Of a stretch of DNA of 64,000 nucleotides, positions 1 through 8,200 are shown piece by piece. The position numbers and the translations under genes are program-made. Within the stretch, counting starts at the first letter, position 1, and each line of letters starts with the position of its first letter. Below the pieces are notes generated by a model. That model was not told the origin of the DNA. It saw only the letters and a program-made list of their open reading frames with translations, and made no database searches. Source of the DNA: Flavobacterium sp. I3-2 (GTDB lineage: Bacteria; Bacteroidota; Bacteroidia; Flavobacteriales; Flavobacteriaceae); contig NZ_CP058306.1 in assembly GCF_013389595.1 (NCBI RefSeq), forward strand, positions 3,162,001-3,226,000, written 5' to 3'.

Positions 1-1906
1 ATAAGATGTTTATGCCTGATAAAATAAGCGCAACAATACTATTTGCTTTACTTTTAAATTTAAATAAGAAACAAACCAAAATCGTTGTGAAAACGTAATG
101 ATAAACCACAGCATACGAAAGAATTGATGCATCGTTTGAATAAAACAAGTTAGTTTGATAAATAATTTCAAACATTCCAACTAAATATCCAATAACCAAC
201 GAACACACCAAAACTACTTTTTTATAAGGAGCTGGATCAATTTCAAAAAAATAAAATTTCATGGGTTCGTTTTCCTTTTTCAATATAAAATAAGAAACGA
301 CAAACGAAGCAATTGCAAGTAAACCAGTGACAAAAATTTTATTTAAAAAAGGATATAAAATCAAATCAGAATATTCTGAATATGTTTGTGTCCAATCTAA
401 AAACAAACTAATAATCATCAAAAATTGAACAACTATTGCACCGACTCTGAAAGTCGATATTTTAGATTTCTGCGAAAGCCAAAGTAATAATACAGCTTCG
501 CAAGCCCAAAATAGTGTAATATAATTACCGTTAAACTGAAATGGAATTGTAAGCGTGATAAATGTTAAAGCTAATCCTAAAAGAAAATAAATAGCATCTT
601 TTTTGATTCCGAATTTTCGATATAAAACTAGTGAGAAAATCAAATTATAAAAAGCTAGGGAAATAGTAAAAATCCCTTTCAATTCTGTATGCCAATTTTG
701 GAAAACGGTTGCTCCTACTCCAAAATAAAAGAAAGTATTAACAAGCATGATGATATATTCTATTTTCGTAAAAACACCTTTATTTTTTACATTATTAATT
801 ACAGCAGCAATACTAAAAATGATATACATAATCGTTGCAAAAACAAATGCGCCCTGATACGGTAACTCATGATTATTAAATTCAATAACAAACCAAGAAA
901 TATATATTATTGATGAAAAAATAAATGCCAATAACGTAACAATATTCCATTTTTTATAGAAGGAGATAATCAACATTCCAATATTCAAAATAGCAATGTA
1001 ACCAAACAAAACTTGATAATTACCCGAACCTGTACTTACCATAAACGGAACAGAAAAACCTCCGATTAAAGTCAGAATAGCTAATTCTCTACGATTGTAA
1101 GAAACTGAAACTAATGCACTAAAGATGGTAATCACAACCATAATAACAAAAGCTACAGTTTGTGAAAAGAGTTGATAATCGTGAAAGGCAATTCCGATTG
1201 TAAAATAAAATATACTTATTGCACCAGCAACAAAAACCGAGCTAAATGCAGCAAAATTTTTACGTAAACGATGAGCTACTGCCATAACAATTCCACCTGC
1301 AAGAATTCCAATTCCAACACGTGCTGGTTCGTTTATCCAATCTCGATCTATAGCGTATTTTACAAAGAAACTAATTCCCAAAACCAAAATTAAAATTCCG
1401 ATTTTACTGATTAAATTTTCTCCTATAAATTTCTCTAAATCAGGATTTTTCTCTTTGAATTTTTCAAACCAAGATTTCTTGGGAATAAACGTTTTTGTTT
1501 CAAAAATAGGTTGCGGTTGATTTTCTAAAACATTCTGATTGCTTGTTGTCTGCGCAATTTCGAGATCAATACTTTTAGATTGAATTTCTTGTTTTATTTT
1601 AATTTCTTCAATTGGGGAAGTTACAACTTCTTCTTTTAAAATTACAACTTCTGATTCTTGCTTACTTTCAAGTACAACATCGGCAACAATAGGCTTCTCA
1701 TCAACTAATGGAGCAACGGTTTGTTTTGGAATAACTTTTTCTGAACTAGAAATAGTTTTGAACTTACTATCGATTTGATTTTTTAAATCATCTAATTTAA
1801 AAGTAAGATTTCGTATTTCGATTTGAAAATTAGTAATAATTTTTTGTTGCTTATTGAGAATTATAATAAGTAAAACTACAATAACTATAAATAGGAAAAT
1901 CTCCAT
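1..1906 (-). CDS. DUF2339 family multi-pass membrane protein (partial, C-terminus outside window)
   Basis: The reading frame opens at an ATG ending at 1906 and runs off the left edge, so about 635 codons of the N-terminal part are visible. It begins with one hydrophobic helix (residues 2-18), a short charged coiled stretch and a low-complexity Glu/Val/Lys/Pro linker to about residue 135. After the motif GENLISKIGILILVLGISFF a long run of closely spaced membrane helices begins. This arrangement matches DUF2339 (predicted membrane protein), whose biochemical role is unknown. A TAnnTTTG box lies just upstream on the minus strand. The family call rests on recognised sequence flavour, and the missing C-terminus prevents a length comparison. 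Confidence 0.75.
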   Translation of the reverse strand, partial: MEIFLFIVIVVLLIIILNKQQKIITNFQIEIRNLTFKLDDLKNQIDSKFKTISSSEKVIPKQTVAPLVDEKPIVADVVLESKQESEVVILKEEVVTSPIEEIKIKQEIQSKSIDLEIAQTTSNQNVLENQPQPIFETKTFIPKKSWFEKFKEKNPDLEKFIGENLISKIGILILVLGISFFVKYAIDRDWINEPARVGIGILAGGIVMAVAHRLRKNFAAFSSVFVAGAISIFYFTIGIAFHDYQLFSQTVAFVIMVVITIFSALVSVSYNRRELAILTLIGGFSVPFMVSTGSGNYQVLFGYIAILNIGMLIISFYKKWNIVTLLAFIFSSIIYISWFVIEFNNHELPYQGAFVFATIMYIIFSIAAVINNVKNKGVFTKIEYIIMLVNTFFYFGVGATVFQNWHTELKGIFTISLAFYNLIFSLVLYRKFGIKKDAIYFLLGLALTFITLTIPFQFNGNYITLFWACEAVLLLWLSQKSKISTFRVGAIVVQFLMIISLFLDWTQTYSEYSDLILYPFLNKIFVTGLLAIASFVVSYFILKKENEPMKFYFFEIDPAPYKKVVLVCSLVIGYLVGMFEIIYQTNLFYSNDASILSYAVVYHYVFTTILVCFLFKFKSKANSIVALILSGINIL

Positions 1907-1925
1907 AATTTATTCTTTTTAGTAA

Positions 1926-1933
1926 CAAATATA
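1926..1933 (-). promoter_or_regulatory. TAnnTTTG-type -7 box of the DUF2339 gene
   Basis: Minus strand reads TATATTTG about 20 nt before the ATG at 1906. It matches the Bacteroidota -7 consensus TAnnTTTG. No TTG stands at the usual distance upstream, so strength is uncertain. Confidence 0.4.
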
Positions 1934-2086
1934 ATTAAAAACAATGTTTAATAAAAAAATATAAACATTATCAAAAATATATTTTAATTTAATAAAAAAA
2001 CATCACATTTTAATACCAAAAACATAATTTATAACAATCAATTTATTCTTATAAAACCAAAAAAAAATCAATTAAATAATATCATA

Positions 2087-2446
2087 ATGCAAATCAATCA
2101 ACCTAACAAATCGAATCAAATCATTGAAGCTTATTGAAAAATAAAGAAATAAACAAACCTAGTAATTTTGGAATTGCAGGATTTATCTTATCCTTGGTTG
2201 CGCTTGTCATGAGTTGGTTTTCATTAATTTCATTACTTTTAATTTTTCTATTTTGGGTACCTATTTTAAATCTAATAATCTTTATTCTTGCATTGATATT
2301 TTCGATAATCGGTTTGAAAAATAAAAAAAAATGGACTCGCAATTGCCGGATTAATTATTTCGTCATTACTCGTATTTATTTTGATAATAGCTGTTTTTGT
2401 AATTAAATCGGATTTTGATACACTAACTATGGGAACTGGATTTTAG
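2087..2446 (+). pseudogene. Frameshifted DUF4190-type small membrane protein
   Basis: Three frame segments together encode one small protein. An ATG at 2087 gives 16 codons and then TGA. The next frame (from a TTG at 2134) gives a hydrophobic two-helix region containing GIAGFILSLVALVMSWF. After a run of nine A (2323-2331) the ending continues one frame over as NGLAIAGLIISSLLVF, finishing at TAG 2446. The intact gene at 3146-3751 has the same order (GMAGFILS, two helices, GLAIAGLIIS, third helix), so the two are paralogues. Either this copy is decayed, or the A run carries a sequencing error and the ATG-proximal break is something else. Nothing indicates a catalytic role. Confidence 0.65.
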
Positions 2447-2610
2447 CATAATCTTAATGGATTGAATTTTTAAAATCTATTTTGACAATTCAATTTCAAG
2501 ACTTTGGACAACAATTCATTCTTACATTTTTAAATTAACAAAAAGATTATCATAAATAAATATTAAAACTTTAAAAAAAAATTATATTTTTATGAAAATT
2601 TTAATTTAAA

Positions 2611-3141
2611 ATGTTTAAGATTTCGATTGCCTTTTTATTTTCCATTCTAATTCTATTTTCTCCTTATCAGAATGAAAGAAGTAATTCAAGAATTGGTGAA
2701 ATTATTAAAGGCGATTTTAATGGCGATGGCAAAATAGAAACAGCTCAACTAGTAAAAATAAAACAAGGTTTTGGCAATCCAATTGAAGATGGAACGTCTG
2801 ACGAATTTGAAATTCAATTTTCTAACAAAAAAATTAAACCCATTAAAATTGGATGTTGTAATGCAATTTTAGTTAACGAAGGTGATTTAAATAACAAAAA
2901 AGGAGATGAAATTTCAATTTATCAAGCGCCAATGAATGGATGCACATATTCAATGTCAACTTATACGTATTCAAAATCAGAATGGAAAACAGTCGTTGAC
3001 CTTTTTTTGATTCCGACAGCTTGTGAAAATTTTTCATTTACAGAAATTGACAATCTAGTATTGAAAGAAAATAATACCATTTATTATTATACAATAGATC
3101 CTAACGAAGGAAATTTAATTAAACATAAAGTAATAAAATAA
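2611..3141 (+). CDS. Small secreted protein with a DxNxDG calcium-type loop
   Basis: The 176-residue product starts with a hydrophobic signal-like segment (residues 1-17) and so is probably exported to the periplasm or cell surface. At residues 35-41 it has DFNGDGK, the loop found in FG-GAP/VCBS and dockerin-type calcium sites, followed by a statement-like pattern of beta strands. It has four cysteines in the mature part, including a CC pair near residue 83. The same kind of protein, with one repeat-proteins-style DxNxDG loop, is common in Flavobacteria, but I do not recognise a named family. The next gene begins 4 nt after its stop, suggesting co-transcription. Function unknown. Confidence 0.7.
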   Translation: MFKISIAFLFSILILFSPYQNERSNSRIGEIIKGDFNGDGKIETAQLVKIKQGFGNPIEDGTSDEFEIQFSNKKIKPIKIGCCNAILVNEGDLNNKKGDEISIYQAPMNGCTYSMSTYTYSKSEWKTVVDLFLIPTACENFSFTEIDNLVLKENNTIYYYTIDPNEGNLIKHKVIK

Positions 3142-3145
3142 AGTT

Positions 3146-3751
3146 ATGAACGAGAACAAAGAAGAAAACGAATTAAACAACGAAAACATTAACAACTATT
3201 TAAATCAAGATAATTTAGAAACTACAGAAATTGTAGAAGAAATTATCAATGAAGAAGCGTCAAAAGTTGAAGAAATTATTGAAGAAACGATTTCTGAAAC
3301 TACAACAGAAGTCAATGATGCAATTGAACAAGAAATTTCTGAATCTGAAATTGAAGTAAAACCTACAATCCAAGAAGTAGTTAATGAACCAGTAGCTGAA
3401 GTAAAAGAAATAATCGTAGAAACTTCGCCAGTAAAAGAAAATACAAATTCTCAGCAAAATCAACAAAATGCAAATTTTGAAGCTTTTATGATGAATCAAC
3501 AGATGAATCAAAAGAATAATATGGGAATGGCAGGTTTCATCTTATCAATTGTTGCAATTGTACTTTGCTGGGTTCCTGTTTTCAATTGGATTATTTGGAT
3601 CCTTGGACTTATCTTTTCAATAATTGGTATGACTAAAAAACCAAAAGGTTTAGCTATTGCAGGTTTAATTATTTCATTAATTGGAATTATTATTATCATA
3701 TTTTTATTAGCAGTATTAGCAACAGCATTTGCAGCTACTTCAGTAATGTAA
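3146..3751 (+). CDS. DUF4190-type membrane protein with long acidic N-terminal region
   Basis: 201 residues. Residues 1-105 are hydrophilic and dominated by Glu with Ile/Val/Thr spacing, probably extended or coiled. A short Asn/Gln-rich stretch with MNQQMNQ follows. From M126 there are two closely packed hydrophobic helices (about 129-162), a short basic loop (MTKKPKGLA) and a third helix (169-195). This helix-loop-helix layout with GLAIAGLIIS is typical of DUF4190 proteins, small inner-membrane proteins of unknown role. The broken paralogue at 2087-2446 shares only the membrane part. The gene follows the upstream secreted protein by 4 nt and ends just before a strong terminator. Confidence 0.75.
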   Translation: MNENKEENELNNENINNYLNQDNLETTEIVEEIINEEASKVEEIIEETISETTTEVNDAIEQEISESEIEVKPTIQEVVNEPVAEVKEIIVETSPVKENTNSQQNQQNANFEAFMMNQQMNQKNNMGMAGFILSIVAIVLCWVPVFNWIIWILGLIFSIIGMTKKPKGLAIAGLIISLIGIIIIIFLLAVLATAFAATSVM

Positions 3752-3773
3752 AACTTCTAAACTATAAATTTAA

Positions 3774-3805
3774 AACACAAAATCTTCCGGGTTTTGTGTT
3801 TTTTT
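3774..3805 (+). terminator. Rho-independent terminator after the DUF4190 gene
   Basis: Inverted repeat AACACAAAA / TTTTGTGTT around a short CG-containing loop, followed by a T tract. Confidence 0.8.
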
Positions 3806-3969
3806 ATTCAAAAAAATTATTCGAATTACAATTATTATTTTTTCAAAAAAAAATATTTAGTCATTAAACCACATTGTTTACTCAAATAGAAATTAAAATA
3901 TCAAGAAAAATCTAAATAAATAATCTACAAACGATTATAAAAAAATTTATCATTTTATAGAAAAAACGC

Positions 3970-3999
3970 TTGTGTTTTTCAAAAAAGCCACTATATTTG
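3970..3999 (+). promoter_or_regulatory. Bacteroidota-type promoter of tRNA-Ser
   Basis: TTG at 3970-3972 and TATATTTG at 3992-3999 are separated by 19 nt, matching the TTG/TAnnTTTG promoter consensus of Flavobacteria. It lies about 40 nt upstream of the mature tRNA 5' end at 4041. Confidence 0.7.
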
Positions 4000-4040
4000 C
4001 ACTCGTAATAATGAAACAAACATCATTAGTACAGACCAAA

Positions 4041-4125
4041 GGAGAAATGGCAGAGTGGTCGATTGCGGCAGTCTTGAAAACTGTTGACTGTAACAGGTCC
4101 GGGGGTTCGAATCCCTCTTTCTCCG
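4041..4125 (+). tRNA. tRNA-Ser (anticodon UGA)
   Basis: An 85-nt class II tRNA. The acceptor stem GGAGAAA pairs with TTTCTCC and the discriminator is G at 4125. The anticodon loop CTTGAAA holds TGA, a long variable arm follows, and the T-loop is GGTTCGAATCC. The long variable arm and the anticodon identify serine. CCA is not encoded. A tyrosine-recombinase remnant lies about 135 nt downstream, so the tRNA 3' end has probably served as an integration site. Confidence 0.95.
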
Positions 4126-4170
4126 CAAGTAATAATCAGTTTTAATATTGATTTATGCCTAAAGAACTAT

Positions 4171-4206
4171 AAAACCTGCAATCTTTAAGAAATGTAGGTT
4201 TTTTTT
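4171..4206 (+). terminator. Terminator after tRNA-Ser
   Basis: AACCTGCA ... TGTAGGTT hairpin with one mismatch, followed by a run of T. Confidence 0.7.
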
Positions 4207-4260
4207 ATACATGAGAATCATCAAAGTTTATAAAACTAATCAAAATTCTGTTGCAAAATA

Positions 4261-4359
4261 ATGGGGATTCTAATACATGTCGTTAAAGAAGTGCTTGGTC
4301 ATCAATCCATAAAACAAACCGAAGAATACGCTCTAGCCATTGAAACTTTGTTTTTTTGA
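4261..4359 (+). pseudogene. C-terminal remnant of a tyrosine recombinase/integrase
   Basis: A 32-codon open stretch reads VVKEVLGHQSIKQTEEYA near its end. This is the last conserved box of phage-type integrases: LGHxSI with the box II histidine, then the nucleophile tyrosine in EEYA. Nothing of the catalytic Arg box or the N-terminal domain precedes it, and the upstream sequence holds stops. The remnant lies just downstream of tRNA-Ser, the usual target of such enzymes. I infer the scar of an integrated element whose integrase gene was largely deleted. The ATG at 4261 is probably not a real start. Confidence 0.65.
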
Positions 4360-4380
4360 ATACTGGCTTACAACCTCTAT

Positions 4381-4415
4381 AAAATAAAAAGAGGCCGCCC
4401 AAAAGGACAACCTCT
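4381..4415 (-). terminator. Terminator of the 5.3-4.4 kb barrel gene
   Basis: On the minus strand an 11-bp G+C-rich stem with three G-T pairs and a TTTT loop is followed by a T-rich tract, directly after the stop codon at 4421. Confidence 0.75.
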
Positions 4416-4420
4416 CTTAT

Positions 4421-5266
4421 CTATTTAAAATTAAATCCATATTTAATTTTCAAACCAATCATATAAGTGGTTAGCTTTTTATCTTGATACGATTTTTGTT
4501 CTAAAACACTATGATACTGTAAAGGTTCGTTAATGTTATTGGTGAATGTAATCATTTCATTATCTGTGTTACCTTCTGGACGTATGTCATTAAGTCCCAA
4601 TTCAAAAAACACACCAAAATACATATAGTTATTAGACGCTAATTGTTGTTTTACACCTGTTTCTATCATCCATGAAAAACTATTTTGTAATTTAACAGTT
4701 CCTTTGCGACTTAAACTTTCATGCTCTCCAAATCCGATAAAATCTGGCCCGTTTAATTCGGCGTCCCATTGCGGATAATATCCAGAAGTTTTCAAATCTC
4801 TCCAGTTTAGCTTATACTTAGACTTACCTGTTTGAATACCATAAATAACTCCTGTACGTAAATACCAACTTACAATACCTTTGGTTTCGTACTGAATGGT
4901 TAAAGGAATTTGCAATACTTCTTGTTTCACCGTTTCTGAGTAATAATCACCTGAATATCTAAACTCAAAAGTATCACCTTCGATATCTTCTTCTGCATAA
5001 GAACCTTTTAAAGAATTTCCAATATAATTTAAATCAGCCTTTAAAAAAGAAACCCCAAGACCGATGCTAAAATTAGAATTCAGATAATAACTGTAGCCTA
5101 ATCCAAAAGAATAACCTTCAGAATTTGTTGCTAAAGGAAAGCCATTGTTTGAAGTTTGTTGAATAAATCTTCCTCCTGCTTCTATTTGTAATTCTTGTGC
5201 TTGAGCTGCGTTTACCAAAAGTAACGCAGCACAGCAACTAACTATAATATTTATTTTATTTTTCAA
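4421..5266 (-). CDS. Outer-membrane beta-barrel protein
   Basis: 281 residues with a cleavable signal peptide (basic start, hydrophobic core, AQA/QE cleavage near residue 23). The mature part alternates short strands rich in Tyr, Gly, Ser and Leu, with phrases such as GYSFGLGYSYYLNSNFSIGL, and ends in LKIKYGFNFK, a typical last barrel strand. It is probably a PorT-like or OmpA-like porin-family barrel of the outer membrane; substrate unknown. It starts 12 nt after the stop of the giant T9SS adhesin on the same strand and is followed by its own terminator, so the two genes may form one transcript. Such barrels often accompany T9SS-exported proteins, but direct partnership is an inference. Confidence 0.75.
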   Translation of the reverse strand: MKNKINIIVSCCAALLLVNAAQAQELQIEAGGRFIQQTSNNGFPLATNSEGYSFGLGYSYYLNSNFSIGLGVSFLKADLNYIGNSLKGSYAEEDIEGDTFEFRYSGDYYSETVKQEVLQIPLTIQYETKGIVSWYLRTGVIYGIQTGKSKYKLNWRDLKTSGYYPQWDAELNGPDFIGFGEHESLSRKGTVKLQNSFSWMIETGVKQQLASNNYMYFGVFFELGLNDIRPEGNTDNEMITFTNNINEPLQYHSVLEQKSYQDKKLTTYMIGLKIKYGFNFK

Positions 5267-5278
5267 AAGATTTTAGTT

Positions 5279-8200
5279 TTAAAGTTTCACAACTATTTTA
5301 AAGAATTCTTGATTTCCGTTTACTTCTATCATCAACATATAAATTCCTTCAGATAAGTTTGTTGGAAGTTGTAAAGAGGAAGCTTTTTCATGAATAGTTA
5401 CAGATTGTAAAAACATTCCTGTACTAGAATAAAGTGAAGCTTTTGCACCTTGGAATTCGATAGTTGGATAATCGAAAACTATCTCTAACTTCTCACTTAC
5501 CTTAACTGGGTTTGGGAATATATTAATTTTAAAATTATTTTTTCTCACCACAAACGATGAACAAGTATGAATTACATCTCCATCTTCGGTAGTTAAAACC
5601 ACATAATATAAAGCATTTACGTCTAAAAGATCTTCTTTACTGTTTCCTACAGAATAAACTTGTTCTTCACCAACCAGTTTATCGTTTCTAAACCATTGAA
5701 ATTTAACAAATTTGTATCCACCATTCGTTTGAGGATTATTGTTTATTAACAAGGTATTGTCGAATTTTTGAATCACGATTTCATCAAAAGCAAATGGCTT
5801 TTCTACAATTATTTTATATTGTTTTGCATTTTCACCATTTTCAGAAATAATGTTTATAGTTTCTCTGTAAATTCCAGGTTTTGGCATTTCAATTTCAAAA
5901 TTATGAGCAGGCGAAACCGATGCACCAAATTCTGTTTCTAATTGAACTAAAACTTCATTAGATGAATCTCCACAATCCATCAAATAATAAATGGTTTCTT
6001 CTGGATTAACATAAACAGCATCGTTAATAAATATTTGATGTAATGAAGCGTCTAAACTTTCAACTTTTAATTCTTTAACAACGGACATTGCAGGTAGATA
6101 GTTTTCATTTCCTTCTTGATTTGCAGAAATAAATACCGACCCAGAATGTTGTAATTCTACCCATCCTTCAGTTGAAACTATAGCAGCAGGAGTTACTTGC
6201 TCATAAGTAAATGTGTAATTTACAGGTAAACCTGAGCTTGCTTGTGCAGTTAATTGATAATCATCTGATTCTTCTAAAAGAGCTATTTCTAAATCGCTAA
6301 ATAGAATGTTTTGCGGTGCTTTTTCAATAACCAAAGTAGCAACAAAGGTTAAACTTTCACAATTCACAGCAGTAGCTGGTGGAGTAACAATAGCAGTAAC
6401 TGTATATTCTCCAGCATTTATTGCTGCATTAAACAATCCTGAATCTGGTGAAATACTGTAAGTTACTGTTGCGTTTTCAGGAAGACTACTTACTGTAATT
6501 TCTTGAGCATTTCCATTATAGACCACCGTTTGATTAACAAAAGATACATTTGAAATTGGAGATTCTTTTACTACAATCGTTTGCTGTTGCGTAGTAAAGT
6601 TTCCGTTTCCATCTTCAAACTTCCAAGTAATAGTATATGTTCCTTGTTCGCTGTAAGACAATGCATCCGTTGTTGTTGCAGTGATTGTTCCTGCACAATT
6701 ATCTGTTGCTGTTGGTACAGGAATATCTGTTACTAGAACTCTACATTCTTTTGTAATTGTTGGTAAACTAACTACTGTTGGTACTGGAGCTGTTGTATCT
6801 TTTACTACAATCGTTTGCTGTTGCGTAGTAAAGTTTTCGTTTCCATCTTCAAACTTCCAAGTAATAGTATATGTTCCTTGTTCGCTGTAAGACAATGCAT
6901 CCGTTGTTGTTGCAGTGATTGTTCCTGCACAATTATCTGTTGCTGTTGGTACAGGAATATCTGTTACTAGAACTCTACATTCTTTTGTAATTGTTGGTAA
7001 ACTAACTACTGTTGGTACTGGAGCTGTTGTATCTTTTACTACAATCGTTTGCTGTTGCGTAGTAAAGTTTCCGTTTCCATCTTCAAACTTCCAAGTAATC
7101 GTATATGTTCCTTGTTCGCTGTAAGACAATGCATCCGTTGTTGTTGCAGTGATTGTTCCTGCACAATTATCTGTTGCTGTTGGTACAGGAATATCTGTTA
7201 CTAGAACTCTACATTCTTTTGTAATTGTTGGTAAACTAACTACTGTTGGTACTGGAGCTGTTGTATCTTTTACTACAATCGTTTGCTGTTGCGTGGTAAC
7301 GTTTTCGTTTCCATCATCGTATGTCCAAGTAATGGTATATGTTCCTTGTTCGTTATAAGCTAATACATCCGTTGTTGTAGCAGTGATTGTTCCTGCACAA
7401 TTATCCATTGCTGTTGGTACAGGAATATCTGTTACTAGAACTGTACATTCTTTTGTAATTGTTGGTAAACTAACTACTGTTGGTACTGGAGCTGTTGTAT
7501 CTTTTACTACAATCGTTTGCTGTTGCGTAGTAAAGTTTCCGTTTCCATCTTCAAACTTCCAAGTAATCGTATATGTTCCTTGTTCGCTGTAAGACAATGC
7601 ATCCGTTGTTGTTGCAGTGATTGTTCCTGCACAATTATCTGTTGCTGTTGGTACAGGAATATCTGTTACTAGAACTGTACATTCTTTTGTAATTGTTGGT
7701 AAACTAACTACTGTTGGTACTGGAGCTGTTGTATCTTTTACTACAATCGTTTGCTGTTGCGTAGTAAAGTTTCCGTTTCCATCTTCAAACTTCCAAGTAA
7801 TCGTATATGTTCCTTGTTCGCTGTAAGACAATGCATCCGTTGTTGTTGCAGTGATTGTTCCTGCACAATTATCTGTTGCTGTTGGTACAGGAATATCTGT
7901 TACTAGAACTCTACATTCTTTTGTAATTGTTGGTAAACTAACTACTGTTGGTACTGGAGCTGTTATATCTTTTACTACAATCGTTTGCTGTTGCGTAGTA
8001 AAGTTTCCATTTCCATCTTCAAATTTCCAAGTAATCGTATATGTTCCTTGTTCGCTGTAAGACAATGCATCCGTTGTTGTTGCAGTGATTGTTCCTACAC
8101 AATTATCCATTGCTGTTGGTACAGGAATATCTGTTACTAGAACTGTACATTCTTTTGTAATTGTTGGTAAACTAACTACTGTTGGTACTGGAGCTGTTGT

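Noticed and set aside
4041..4130. tRNA 3' end as a complete att site with a second copy in the window
   Set aside because: I searched for the last bases of the tRNA elsewhere in the window and saw no second copy, so no attR can be assigned.
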